Both the position numbers and the translations under genes were made by a program. Of a stretch of 64,000 nucleotides of DNA, positions 16,462 to 25,234 are shown in pieces. How positions within the stretch are numbered: the stretch's first letter is position 1; the number at the start of each line of letters is the position of its first letter. Source of the stretch: Foliimonas ilicis (GTDB lineage: Bacteria > Pseudomonadota > Alphaproteobacteria > Rhizobiales > Rhizobiaceae); NCBI RefSeq assembly GCF_039939195.1, contig NZ_JBDUUH010000014.1, positions 1 through 64,000 on the forward strand, read 5' to 3'. The notes beneath the pieces were generated by a model. It was not told the origin of the DNA. It searched no databases and was given only the letters and a program-made list of their open reading frames with translations.

Positions 16462-16758
16462 ATGGATCACACCAAGCACATTCGCCTCACCAGTAACGAT
16501 CTGACCGAAGCCGTCCTAAAGGACGCCACAGTTTACGGCGCAGACGAAGAAAAGGTTGGGAGCGTTTCACATCTGCACGGCAGCGGACCAAGCGCTGAAG
16601 CAATAATTGACGTTGGCGGCTTTCTCGGGATCGGAGCAAAACCGGTTGCTGTACCCGTCGCGGATTTGGATTTCATGCGTGATGAAGACGGTGAAGTACA
16701 CGCCGTGACGAATTGGACAAAGGATCAGCTTAAAGAAATGCCGGAGCATGAGCATTAA
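16462..16758 (+). CDS. PRC-barrel domain protein
   Basis: 98 residues from the ATG at 16462 (GGAGA upstream); the longer frame from 16384 has no good ribosome site. The pattern LKDATVYGADEEKVGSVSHL, then a glycine-rich strand (VGGFLGIGAKPVAVPVADL) and a final DGEVHAVTNWTKDQL match small PRC-barrel proteins that are frequent in Rhizobiales. The fold occurs in photosynthetic reaction centre H subunits and RimM; the standalone form has no assigned role. It stands alone, with gene remnants to its right. Confidence 0.65.
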   Translation: MDHTKHIRLTSNDLTEAVLKDATVYGADEEKVGSVSHLHGSGPSAEAIIDVGGFLGIGAKPVAVPVADLDFMRDEDGEVHAVTNWTKDQLKEMPEHEH

Positions 16759-16808
16759 CTGAGCGCGTCTTAGAGGGCGGCTGGACTGGCTGCCCCCATT
16801 AGAGAGCG

Positions 16809-17057
16809 CTACCCGCACCAGCTTTCTTTCCGCCCCCGCCAGACGTGCGCTAGCCCTTCATTAATGAGCTGATTTCCAACGTCGATACCGTTTACTCGAA
16901 CATTGGCGAGAGTTCTGCCATACCGGTCTTTACCATTTCGGTCGATCGTAAAAGCTGCGCTACCAAGCATCGAGCGAAGACGATCGCGTGAACGAATCGC
17001 TAAATTGCTCTCCTGTTGGCATGACGTATTGACGACATGAATCGAGCTACACCAGAT
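16809..17057 (-). pseudogene. Thermonuclease (SNase-like) remnant, C-terminal part
   Basis: An 83-codon open frame without a credible start ends at 16809. Its sequence has KDRYGRTLANVRVNGIDVG and LINEGLAHVWRGRKESWC, the C-terminal half of a staphylococcal-nuclease-type domain. The part with the first catalytic arginine and the signal peptide is absent, and an in-frame stop lies just upstream at 17058-17060. It is therefore a broken gene. Confidence 0.6.
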
Positions 17058-17107
17058 TCATGACCCACCGGAATTTCCAGGAACACACGACCTGAGAGGA
17101 TCGAGCC

Positions 17108-17803
17108 ATGACCGTTGTGCTTGCCACCGTATGCCAAGATGGGGTCGTGCTCGGCTCGGACTCGCAGATCACAGATAAGGGGCGAGGCATGACCTACCCC
17201 GCCGAGAAGCTGCATCCCTTGGGAGAGTTGGCGGCATGGGGTGGCAGTGGCGCGCGGTCCGTGCTGTTCGATGTCGAACGGTGCTTTAACGAGAACAGTG
17301 CGGCCATTTTGGACGCACCTGATATTGGACGCGCGTTGCAAGAAAAGGTCCTGCCAATCCTGCGCCATCACTACGAGACGTTTATCTCTGACGTTCCGGG
17401 CGACGAAGGCGGCGGGACGCCAGCGGCATACGTGATGGCTGCAGGATGGCGAGGTGGCGAGCCTTGGATCGTAGAGATAACGCCTTCCGGCATGATCGGG
17501 AACTACGCCGATATCGGCTTTCATGCGATCGGTAGCGGCGCGGCCATGGCTCAGCAGGCTGGCTCACTTCTGTCCCACTTCCAGTTGTCCGAGCGGTCGC
17601 TGCGCTTTGGTTGCGCAGCCGTCCTGCGAGTCTTGCAAGCGCTCGACCTGACCTCTGCCAGCGTCGGCAAGCCATTCAGTCTGTGTCGTATCGACAAGGA
17701 CGGTGCCCACCACCTCAGCGACAAAGAGATTGAGCAGGTGAGCAAGGACGTGCGCCGATGGGAGGAGGCCGAACAGGCCGCAATCGCCGGCATATTCGAT
17801 TGA
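17108..17803 (+). CDS. Proteasome-like Ntn hydrolase
   Basis: 231 residues. Removal of the initiator Met would expose Thr as the N-terminal nucleophile (TVVLATVCQDGVVLGSDSQ). The aspartate in GSDSQ and the lysine in AEKLHPL stand where D17 and K33 of proteasome beta subunits do. The rest alternates strands and helices as in the Ntn fold, with AIGSGAAMAQQ near residue 145. Bacterial relatives such as HslV and Anbu form rings, but no HslU-type ATPase is adjacent. Good ribosome site GAGAGGA. Substrate unknown. Confidence 0.65.
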   Translation: MTVVLATVCQDGVVLGSDSQITDKGRGMTYPAEKLHPLGELAAWGGSGARSVLFDVERCFNENSAAILDAPDIGRALQEKVLPILRHHYETFISDVPGDEGGGTPAAYVMAAGWRGGEPWIVEITPSGMIGNYADIGFHAIGSGAAMAQQAGSLLSHFQLSERSLRFGCAAVLRVLQALDLTSASVGKPFSLCRIDKDGAHHLSDKEIEQVSKDVRRWEEAEQAAIAGIFD

Positions 17804-17845
17804 TCAGCTTCCAAGCCTGCCACGCCATTTAGCCATGCATTAGGA

Positions 17846-18001
17846 GTGCAACGCATTTCCGTCGACGAGGGCCCGAAGAAACCCGCCAAGCTGATTGTTG
17901 TCGTCGCTTTCGATCCTGACGAAGAAGGCAACATGCAGGCCGCCTTCGACCCCATGCGAGACGTTCGGCCCATTGTTAGGAGTGTCCGAAAGCGGACATG
18001 A
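17846..18001 (+). pseudogene. Truncated small conserved protein
   Basis: A 51-codon frame from a GTG reads VQRISVDEGPKKPAKLIVVV and then AFDPDEEGN, the start of a small hypothetical protein I know from Rhizobiales. The family continues for about 40 more residues, but here the frame changes character after GNMQAAFDP and stops. The following 280 bp up to the TetR gene hold no intact gene. Confidence 0.35.
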
Positions 18002-18284
18002 ACTAACGAGTAGAATCGGCTATCGTCACGCAGCGTCAGCTCAAGTTGTCGCGGGATGTATGCCCAACCCGCTTCTACTGCGTTTCCGGCTTCTGCAGTC
18101 GCTTGAATGCATCTCGCCCCCGGCAACTTGCGGACCTTTTATCTGAGAACCTGCCCTGCAGGAACCACCCCGAACTGGTCGGTCTGCAGCCAGGCCGCGG
18201 CCATGATGTCGGTGAGCCCGTCGTGGCACACCGACATCAGAACGGTCGGCCATAATTGAGCGGGCGATGTGCGTTGGCTCGCGG

Positions 18285-18908
18285 TCAGAAGGTAGGCAGC
18301 ATCCGCACGAGAAGCGGGCCGATGGCTTCCAGGTCAGCTTGTTTTGCTCCGTCGCTGGCCTGAAGCGACATCCCTTCGATTGCCGTATTGAGCGTCATTG
18401 CCAAGGCACCAACAGCGGTATCCGGCGGTAATTGACCGTCCTTGACCGCCTGTTCCAACCTCGCCTGAAACGCCACCCGGCCTTCGAGGCGCAGTGCCTT
18501 AAGCGCGTCGTGAACCTCGCCAGATTCAGGCGACACATTGGTCGCGCCCAAGGTCACGAGGCATCCACAAGGCGCATCCGGCAACGACAAAATACGCGCC
18601 GCGTCACCGAAGAAATCAACGATCCCCTGACGAATGTCCTTTGCTTGCTCGAGTCGAAGCCAAGCCGCGTCCCAATAGGTGGTTTCATAATAGTCCACCG
18701 CCTCCATGAACAGCTGCGCCTTGTTGCCAAAGGCGGCGTAAAGGCTGGGCGGATTGATCCCCATCGCCTTGCAGAGTTCCGAGATAGTCGCCGGTTCATA
18801 GCCGACCCGCCAGAACAGCGCCAAAGCACTGCGCAGAGCAGCTTCCCGGTCGAACATGCGGGGGCGACCTCTGACTTTGGATGGAACTTGGGTAGCTTCG
18901 ACAGACAT
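18285..18908 (-). CDS. TetR/AcrR-family regulator of the OYE operon
   Basis: 207 residues. The N-terminal helix-turn-helix (TISELCKAMGINPPSLYAAF, about residues 38-58) is typical TetR, and the C-terminal domain is alpha-helical and carries cysteine in APCGCLVT, a possible sensor of electrophiles. It is divergent from an Old Yellow Enzyme gene, the arrangement of NemR with NemA. Two 16-bp palindromes at 18951 and 18978 in the shared gap are the expected binding sites. Confidence 0.8.
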   Translation of the reverse strand: MSVEATQVPSKVRGRPRMFDREAALRSALALFWRVGYEPATISELCKAMGINPPSLYAAFGNKAQLFMEAVDYYETTYWDAAWLRLEQAKDIRQGIVDFFGDAARILSLPDAPCGCLVTLGATNVSPESGEVHDALKALRLEGRVAFQARLEQAVKDGQLPPDTAVGALAMTLNTAIEGMSLQASDGAKQADLEAIGPLLVRMLPTF

Positions 18909-18942
18909 GAATGCAACCTGATGGGTGAATCGAAAAGGCTCT

Positions 18943-18993
18943 TGACTAACTGTAGCGCTCGCTACATATAGTTTCTCTGTAACGAACGCTACA
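18943..18993. promoter_or_regulatory. Two TetR operators with OYE promoter
   Basis: TGTAGCG-ct-CGCTACA at 18951-18966 is a perfect palindrome, and TGTAACG-aa-CGCTACA at 18978-18993 is a copy with one change. TTGACT at about 18943 and a 17-bp spaced CATATA give a promoter toward 19037 that the first operator covers. The regulator would repress its own gene and the oxidoreductase operon. Confidence 0.65.
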
Positions 18994-19036
18994 ATAATTC
19001 ATATCACTTGAAACACCAAGAGCTTGGACGTTTAAA

Positions 19037-20194
19037 ATGGCAAATCTGTTTGATACCTTCGCATTGCGGGGCATAACACTGCGCAACCGCCTCGCATTGT
19101 CCCCTATGTGCCAATACGAAGCCGCGGACGGATATGTCACCGACTATCACACGGTTCATTACGGAAAATTCGCTTTGGGCGGCTTTGGCCTCGTTATGGT
19201 CGAGGCCACGGCTGTTTCGCCCGAAGCACGAATTACCCATGGCGATGTGGGCATCTGGGAGGATGGTCACACCGAGGGACTGGCGCGAATTGCGCGCTTT
19301 GTGAAGGCTCAAGGCGCGGTTCCCGGCATCCAGATTGCTCATGCCGGTCCCAAAGCATCTATGCAGCGCCCTTATTTCGGCGACGGCCCGCTCAATGACG
19401 ACGACGTGGCCCGTGGCGATCATCCCTGGGGCGTCGTTTCCGCCAGCGCAGATCCCGTTGCAGACGGCTGGCTGGTCCCATCGGCCCTCGACGAGGCAGG
19501 GATTACCAAAGTGCGCCAAGACTTCGCAGCTGCCACCCGCCGCGCGCTTGCCGCAGGTTTCGAGGTGATCGAGATGCACGCCGCTCACGGCTACCTGCTC
19601 AATTCCTTCCTGTCCCCGCTGACCAACAAACGCACGGATGCGTATGGCGGTAGTCTCGAAAACCGGATGCGCCTGCCACTGGAAATCGCTGCGGAAATGC
19701 GAGGCATCATCCCTCAAAACAAGCCCCTTTTCGTGCGCATCTCGGCCGTGGACGGCAGTAAAAGTGGAGTCACCATCGACGATAGTATCGCGCTTGCCCG
19801 CGAGTTGAAGAAGATCGGCGTCGATGTCATCGACTGCTCATCGGGCGGTATCGGGACGACCTACGACTACCCAAACGGCTACGGCTATCAGGTGCCCCAT
19901 GCCGATCGCATCAAGGCCGAAACGGGACTTTCGACCATGGCTGTTGGCCTAATCGTCAACCCAGAGCAGGCTCAGGCCATCGTTCGGTCCGGGCAGGCCG
20001 ACCTGGTGGCCCTCGGCCGCGAAGCTCTCGCCAATCCCAATTTCCCACACCACGCCGAGCAGTTGCTAGATGCCGCTAAATCAGACGCCCCTTACGCCAG
20101 TTGGGTGCCGCAGATCGGCTGGTGGCTCAATGCCCGTCAACGCAAGCTGGACCGCCTCGGTGCGTGGAAAGCCGACGCCACAACCGACGCCTGA
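19037..20194 (+). CDS. NADH:flavin oxidoreductase, Old Yellow Enzyme (YqjM type)
   Basis: 385 residues. The PMCQYEA motif near residue 25 carries the flavin-modulating cysteine of the YqjM class. IQIAHAGPKAS holds the substrate-binding histidine pair region, and EMHAAHGYLLNSFLSPLTN and RTDAYGGSLENR are the usual FMN-site signatures. The enzyme reduces activated C=C bonds or nitro groups with NAD(P)H. It is the first gene of a three-gene run controlled by the divergent TetR protein, which fits a detoxification role toward electrophiles. Confidence 0.88.
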   Translation: MANLFDTFALRGITLRNRLALSPMCQYEAADGYVTDYHTVHYGKFALGGFGLVMVEATAVSPEARITHGDVGIWEDGHTEGLARIARFVKAQGAVPGIQIAHAGPKASMQRPYFGDGPLNDDDVARGDHPWGVVSASADPVADGWLVPSALDEAGITKVRQDFAAATRRALAAGFEVIEMHAAHGYLLNSFLSPLTNKRTDAYGGSLENRMRLPLEIAAEMRGIIPQNKPLFVRISAVDGSKSGVTIDDSIALARELKKIGVDVIDCSSGGIGTTYDYPNGYGYQVPHADRIKAETGLSTMAVGLIVNPEQAQAIVRSGQADLVALGREALANPNFPHHAEQLLDAAKSDAPYASWVPQIGWWLNARQRKLDRLGAWKADATTDA

Positions 20195-20229
20195 TCCAAT
20201 AATTTTTCTTAGAAACCAAGGAGACTGAA

Positions 20230-20613
20230 ATGAGCAAACCAACGTTTATCGACGACTACAACGCCATCACCGAGACCTTGAACAAGTACAATCAGGGCGT
20301 TGCCGAAGCGGACAGCGCTATCATGAAGCCAGCCTTTGCCAAGGAGGCGACGATGTTCAGCTCAAAAGATGGTTCGCTAGATGGTGGTGCGATCTCCGGT
20401 CTGTTCGAGGGCATCGACACGGCTTTCACGGCGACCCCGGAAAGCCGACATGTCATTGCCTACATCGATATCACCGGCACGGCTGCCAGTGCGCGCATCG
20501 ATACCAACGACTCCTCCGATGGCCAGTGCTTTACGGACTACTTCCATCTTCTCAAAATCAATGGAACGTGGACCATCCTGAGTAAAATTTTTCACTCCCA
20601 CCCCACTGCCTAA
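20230..20613 (+). CDS. NTF2-like protein (lumazine-binding type)
   Basis: 127 residues. The fold is suggested by an N-terminal helix pair (DDYNAITETLNKYNQGVAEADSAIMKPAF) and beta strands ending in CFTDYFHLLKINGTWTILSKIF, the hallmark end of SnoaL/NTF2-like small proteins. No catalytic residue can be assigned. It lies between the OYE gene and an NAD(P)-binding protein gene on the same strand (35 and 67 bp gaps), so it probably belongs to the same TetR-controlled operon. Confidence 0.7.
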   Translation: MSKPTFIDDYNAITETLNKYNQGVAEADSAIMKPAFAKEATMFSSKDGSLDGGAISGLFEGIDTAFTATPESRHVIAYIDITGTAASARIDTNDSSDGQCFTDYFHLLKINGTWTILSKIFHSHPTA

Positions 20614-20680
20614 CCCATCATTGCTGGACCGGATACGGGTACCTATTGCCCGCCTCCTAATCAACTGGAAGGAAAAAGCT

Positions 20681-21328
20681 ATGGCCAAAGTTTTCATCGT
20701 CGGCGGTGCCGGCAAGATTGCGTTACGGCTGTCCAAAATCCTGGCTGAGCGCAGCCACACGCCATCGGCTTTGCACCGCAAGCCCGAACAGGCGGCAACG
20801 ATCATAGCCCAAGGCGCGGTGCCGGTGCAGGGCGACCTGACAAAGCTGACTGTCGATGAACTTGCGGGCAAGATGGCCGGCAGTGACGTTGTCGTTTTCT
20901 CTGCCGGCGCTGGTGGCGCGGGCATGGAGGTGACGAACGCGATCGACGGAAAAGGCCTGGAACTCTCGGTCGATGCGGCACAAAAAGCCGGTGTGAAGCG
21001 CTTTCTACTCGTGTCGGTTTTCCCAGATGCACTCCGCGATGGTGAGCGCAACGAGGGCTTCGAAAACTACATGCGAGTCAAAAAGCAGTCGGACGTCTAT
21101 CTCGCGTCCTCAGCGCTCGATTGGGTCATAGTGCGTCCGGGCACCTTGACCGAAGACGCCGGAACCGGCCACGTCCGCGCTTGTGCCGCCATTCCCTATG
21201 GCGAAATCCCAAGAGACGATGTCGCAGCATTTCTCGCCGAACTTATCGATCACCCCGCGGCCAAGAAGGTCATTTTGGAATTGACGACGGGCAACACGCC
21301 TGTCCCGGAATGGACGCTGAACGGTTAA
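20681..21328 (+). CDS. NAD(P)H-binding atypical SDR
   Basis: 215 residues from the ATG at 20681 (GGAAGG upstream); the frame to its left is not used. FIVGGAGKIALRL is the glycine-rich nucleotide-binding turn, and SSALDWVIVRPGTLTED matches the NAD(P)-binding (NmrA/YwnB-like) group of atypical short-chain dehydrogenases, with a final strand LELTTGNTPVPE. It is probably a quinone- or carbonyl-handling reductase or a redox sensor. Last gene of the OYE operon. Confidence 0.75.
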   Translation: MAKVFIVGGAGKIALRLSKILAERSHTPSALHRKPEQAATIIAQGAVPVQGDLTKLTVDELAGKMAGSDVVVFSAGAGGAGMEVTNAIDGKGLELSVDAAQKAGVKRFLLVSVFPDALRDGERNEGFENYMRVKKQSDVYLASSALDWVIVRPGTLTEDAGTGHVRACAAIPYGEIPRDDVAAFLAELIDHPAAKKVILELTTGNTPVPEWTLNG

Positions 21329-21515
21329 AACATGTCCGCTTTTGCAAACCAAATCAGCAAAAGCGGACTGTCTAGTATCCACCCCAATTCAGCCGTCGGT
21401 ATTTGCCCAACACGCTGCGACTAGGAAATCATTTCTTAAGGCAGTTTCGGGGCACAAGCCGACGTTGGCCGCTGGGTTGGTAGCGCCACCAATCGACTGA
21501 TCACAACCCAGCAGC

Positions 21516-22508
21516 TCATTTCCGAAATCTGTCAAAAGCAGTGAGCCGAACCGTCAGCGGCTCAGCTTCGTCCCAACGGTAGATTTCGGTACGTAGGTAT
21601 CGAAGTTCGTCGTCGTAGAGGTCTTCCTCAATTTCGACCCACCATGCCTTCGGCCGCCCATCGCTGCCGTCGGACCAGCGGTAGCCCCTAGCTTTGAGAT
21701 GATCCTTCATATCGAAAGGTGAGTTCAGGGCAAAAATCTGCACCCGGCATCGGGAACTCGACTGCAACAATTCGGCAAAGGGCTGCCGACCGCCCTCTCC
21801 TATCGGCCGTGACAAAACTTCGAGCAGAGCGTGGCAATCGTCGGTAGCGCGATGTCCTTCATGGAAAAAGCCCGATTGACCAACAAGGTATCCGAGCTTG
21901 TTGCCCTCAAAGCCAAGATCTGCCCATCGTATTTCGGAGACTGAACAGGCCCAAGCTTTCGGAATAAATGACGGCGAAAGCTTTTCGCAAAACGGACGAT
22001 CAAAGGCGGCGTTGTGAGCGATGACGAGATCGGCCGGTTCGATCAGGTCATCCAATGCTGCGATGTCAATGTCCTGACCTTCGACCATGACATCCGTGAT
22101 ACCCGTCAGTCGCGTAATCTCAGGTGGAATTGGTATCGAGGGTTGGCGCAGGGCGCTGTATACCGCGATTACGTCACCTATCTCACCCTCATCGTTGAAC
22201 GAGAATGCGACAGCGCCGATTTCAATGACCTCATCCTTTGAATGTTGAAGGCCGGTGGTTTCAGTATCTACGAGTACGGCAAGCTTTGAGTAATTGCTTT
22301 CGCTGCGTGCTACGATCTGCCTGGGCGACAGCCTGCGCAGAACCCTGAAGTCTCCAGTGTCTTCGAGGCGGCGTGCAGCAACCTCCGCATCCCACGTCGA
22401 ATAATCGGCAATGCTAGCCATTTTCCGCTTTTTGAGCGCAGGCCTTGGCACCTGTCGGTAGCCCGGCGCTTCATCAAAGAGATCGAATTGACCGATTGGC
22501 TCGTTCAA
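21516..22508 (-). CDS. DnaQ-like 3'-5' exonuclease
   Basis: 330 residues. ExoI is LVDTETTGLQHSKDEVIEIGAV (D and E ligands, about residue 75), ExoII is VIAHNAAFDRPFCE, and ExoIII is HRATDDCHALLEVL (H and D), so the DEDDh site is complete. The C-terminal part, RGYRWSDGSDGRPKAWWVEI, is a small beta domain found in accessory exonucleases. It probably acts on DNA or RNA ends in repair or defence. It stands alone between the OYE operon and a lipoprotein gene. Confidence 0.8.
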   Translation of the reverse strand: MNEPIGQFDLFDEAPGYRQVPRPALKKRKMASIADYSTWDAEVAARRLEDTGDFRVLRRLSPRQIVARSESNYSKLAVLVDTETTGLQHSKDEVIEIGAVAFSFNDEGEIGDVIAVYSALRQPSIPIPPEITRLTGITDVMVEGQDIDIAALDDLIEPADLVIAHNAAFDRPFCEKLSPSFIPKAWACSVSEIRWADLGFEGNKLGYLVGQSGFFHEGHRATDDCHALLEVLSRPIGEGGRQPFAELLQSSSRCRVQIFALNSPFDMKDHLKARGYRWSDGSDGRPKAWWVEIEEDLYDDELRYLRTEIYRWDEAEPLTVRLTAFDRFRK

Positions 22509-22710
22509 TTGTCGTCCCCCTCGCCTTTACAATTTCTGCTCGGTTCCAGATGACCAAGCCCGTTACTGTGGAAAACGTGTCTACCAAGGTCGCTCGCTGC
22601 GCGTCAAATGGCATACCGCCATCTGTGGTCTCAATCCAACGTTGCACGCAAACCGCCTAGACAGCCCAATCACCGTTTGCTTTTATGTCAGCGGGTTAAG
22701 GGGAATATTC

Positions 22711-23040
22711 ATGAAAACCAAGATAATCGCGGCCGCAGTCGTTTCGGGCTGCGCAAAAAATCCAGACGCAATCACCGCCATTTCAATGCCAGTGAACGCT
22801 TACTCTGGTCTCACCTGCAATCAACTTCAGGATGAGCACCGGAAGTCGAGCCAAGCGTTAACGGCGGTAGAAGCGCAGCAAAGAAGTGCTGTCACTGGCG
22901 ATGCCGTAGGCGTTTTCTTGATTGGGGTCCCCATGAGTAGCCTCACAGGCGCAGACAAGGAAGGTCTTGTCGCACAACACAAGGGCGAGGTCATTGCTAT
23001 CAACTCGGCATTGCGGAACGGAAAATGCGCCGCTCAATAG
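22711..23040 (+). CDS. Small probable lipoprotein
   Basis: 109 residues from the ATG at 22711, with AAGGGGA upstream. A short signal ends in a lipobox-like VVSGC, followed by a linker and an alpha-helical part (LTCNQLQDEHRKSSQALTAV, then AVEAQQR) and a small hydrophobic patch. Similar short lipoproteins of unknown role occur near phage-like islands. The signal peptide is shorter than usual, so export is not certain. Confidence 0.5.
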   Translation: MKTKIIAAAVVSGCAKNPDAITAISMPVNAYSGLTCNQLQDEHRKSSQALTAVEAQQRSAVTGDAVGVFLIGVPMSSLTGADKEGLVAQHKGEVIAINSALRNGKCAAQ

Positions 23041-23307
23041 GTGATCAGGTTCATGACAGGTGGATGGTCACGGACAAGAAACATCGTTAAAATTCCGTAG
23101 AGGCTCAAAGGCTCATGTGGGTGACCAAAGCGTACAGGTTGGCGGTCAGTGACCTCTAAGGCAGCAGCTTAGACTATGCCCGACTGTCCGGCTTTGGCTC
23201 GGACCTAAGACAAGTTTCCGTTCGGCTAGCGACCCCATTGCGGTCGTTTACAGATCAACACCCATATCCCAAAAGCGGCGGTTCGCTCGTATCTGCCATT
23301 GTCGCGT

Positions 23308-24429
23308 TCATTCATCGTGAGGCAGGGTGAGAATGCGAGAGTTGTCAGTTAGGCCGAATTTCAGATCCAAGTTGATCCGTGCGTCCGGCACACTGCCCAT
23401 TGTATCCACGCCACTGGATGCTAACATATACAATTGCTCAAGTTCAGTCTCATTAAGCGAGTCAAACCAGACTGGTGAGTAAAATATGTTCTCCACGTGC
23501 TTTACGGAGAGCTGAAGGCATGCACTTGACTGTTGCGTTTTAGGGAGCATGCAAATTTGATCAGCTATAACCTTGCCTGGAGCATCGGGTTTGTTCAGCC
23601 ACGATATACAAATTTTGCTCCAGTCGCTCCCGGCAAAGCTTGATATGAATATTTGCTCCAGATTTTCGTCCGCGAAGCCCTTCTGAAGCTCATCTCCATA
23701 GAAGTCGGTGAATGGGGACCACGCTCCCGCCACCATAAATGGGAGCATACCTTCAAACTCGATGATTATCGATCGCAAGGCCTCACCTTGGCCTTCGACC
23801 AGAGCCGAAGTGAGCTTTTCATAAGTGTTCGCTAGGTCTTTTTTTGCCAAGTCGTTGCCCTGATCGATCATGTCTAGCAGCGCTTGTAACCGAACCTGTT
23901 CAATCAGCGTCCTTCCCTTGTCAGCATTCCTTAGGGTCTCCCTAAGATGGCTTCCCGCGTCCTTCCCGTAAAACTCTCGACTGAGAGTGCGGTACGCGAC
24001 AGCGAGGCACTGGTCTGCTCTGCCATTGAAGGGCTCGTTCTCTATACACGAGAACAGAGTGCGATCATGCTTGGAACAAAAGCCATAGAAAACAGAAGCA
24101 TCGGCAATGCCGATCTCAACGGAATCTAATTTGCCACCGTTCTTGATTAATCGGGAAGGATCGGCTGTATAGCACGTGACTTTGCCATTCCTTGCGATTT
24201 TTACCAAATTTGGCCCGCGTGACACAGTATGGGCCTTGATTATCCTGCCCTCACAGTCGCCCAGCCCTACATCCTTTGCAGCACATTTCTTCGCGTGAAA
24301 CGCCTTTTTGTTAGCTGCAACTGCATCCCACGGATTACCTCTCTCTTGGAGCGAGCGATCAAGGTGGCACTTCTTGTACTTTTTTCCTGACCCGCACCAA
24401 CACGTGTCGTTTCTTCCCAGCCCCTTCAT
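23308..24429 (-). CDS. SEC-C motif hypothetical protein
   Basis: 373 residues. The N-terminal GRNDTCWCGSGKKYKKCH is a SEC-C zinc-binding motif, which also ends SecA. A second cysteine/histidine group (CAAKDVGLGDCEGRIIKAHT, then CSKHD) near residues 49-120 suggests another metal site. The long C-terminal region is helical and unrecognised. Such proteins are scattered in bacterial islands, and some belong to defence loci, but no partner is visible here. Low G+C compared with the core genes suggests transfer. Confidence 0.6.
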   Translation of the reverse strand: MKGLGRNDTCWCGSGKKYKKCHLDRSLQERGNPWDAVAANKKAFHAKKCAAKDVGLGDCEGRIIKAHTVSRGPNLVKIARNGKVTCYTADPSRLIKNGGKLDSVEIGIADASVFYGFCSKHDRTLFSCIENEPFNGRADQCLAVAYRTLSREFYGKDAGSHLRETLRNADKGRTLIEQVRLQALLDMIDQGNDLAKKDLANTYEKLTSALVEGQGEALRSIIIEFEGMLPFMVAGAWSPFTDFYGDELQKGFADENLEQIFISSFAGSDWSKICISWLNKPDAPGKVIADQICMLPKTQQSSACLQLSVKHVENIFYSPVWFDSLNETELEQLYMLASSGVDTMGSVPDARINLDLKFGLTDNSRILTLPHDE

Positions 24430-25234
24430 TCCCTCACTCCGTCTCCATCTTTCTTTCGAAAGCTTGTTGCACCAAGCAGAGCGAATTCCAATGCGTTGTC
24501 CCGCCCACTACAATGGGCGTGTAACGGCTGCGGCCCTACGACTGGTCATTAGAGTCTGCTGCTCGAGATTGCCTCTCGAAACCCGCCATCCCCTCTCCAC
24601 TCAACAGTTGCAGGTCCCATTTGAGCCCATTGCAGTTTGTACGTGACGGCGAACGATGCTGCCGAAACCCGACGTCGTATCTTGCTGCGTCGTTCCGATC
24701 TTGCGGACCGAAATGATGCCAACACGCACCCGTTGGTGACAGAGGCCCAGATTGCGCATCTGGCCCGCATACATTCGCAGTGCTGCTGCGCCCATGCATT
24801 GGTTTTTCGCGTGCCGGATGTTGTGCCTTGGTTCCATCGGCCGTCGATCCGGAGAGCATAACAAGTGTCGTAGACAACGGCTTTCATTCTGAATGGCTGA
24901 TGCGCCCGCAGGCATTCAGAATGTTGATTGCAGACAACAATTAACCCTATCATCCATCCTCCTTCTCCCCAGCGCGCCTTATTACCCCTGCAAAGGACTC
25001 GACGCCGCATTGGAATGCAACGTTCGCGATGATTACGACCTTTTCGATGTCACCTAGCAGCTCATAGGTATTGTAAGAATGGTCTGCCTCTGCCGCCGCG
25101 GCCTCCCTAATCAACCCAAAATTAACCACGTGAAGGATTCGATCAAGAAAATTTCGGAATTAAACGGATAACCGGCAGAGATGCTTCATTCGAGATATGC
25201 AGCCGATTTTGGCTCATATCGAAGAGGAAACTTA
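24430..25234. other. 805-bp stretch without a recognisable gene
   Basis: Open frames exist on both strands (for example 24549-25010 minus) but have poor start signals and no motif. A perfect 10-bp inverted repeat (cattctgaat 24885-24894, attcagaatg 24914-24923) and a 6-bp hairpin (cgccca/tgggcg) near 24503-24520 are the only structure I see. It is probably decayed DNA between cassettes. Confidence 0.4.

Noticed and set aside
17551..18126. 191-codon minus-strand frame
   Set aside because: Overlaps the 3' part of the Ntn hydrolase gene and a remnant; no start signal and no motif.
24549..25010. 153-codon minus-strand frame in the gene-free stretch
   Set aside because: No ribosome site, many Arg/Cys/Trp, no family pattern; I could not support it as a gene.
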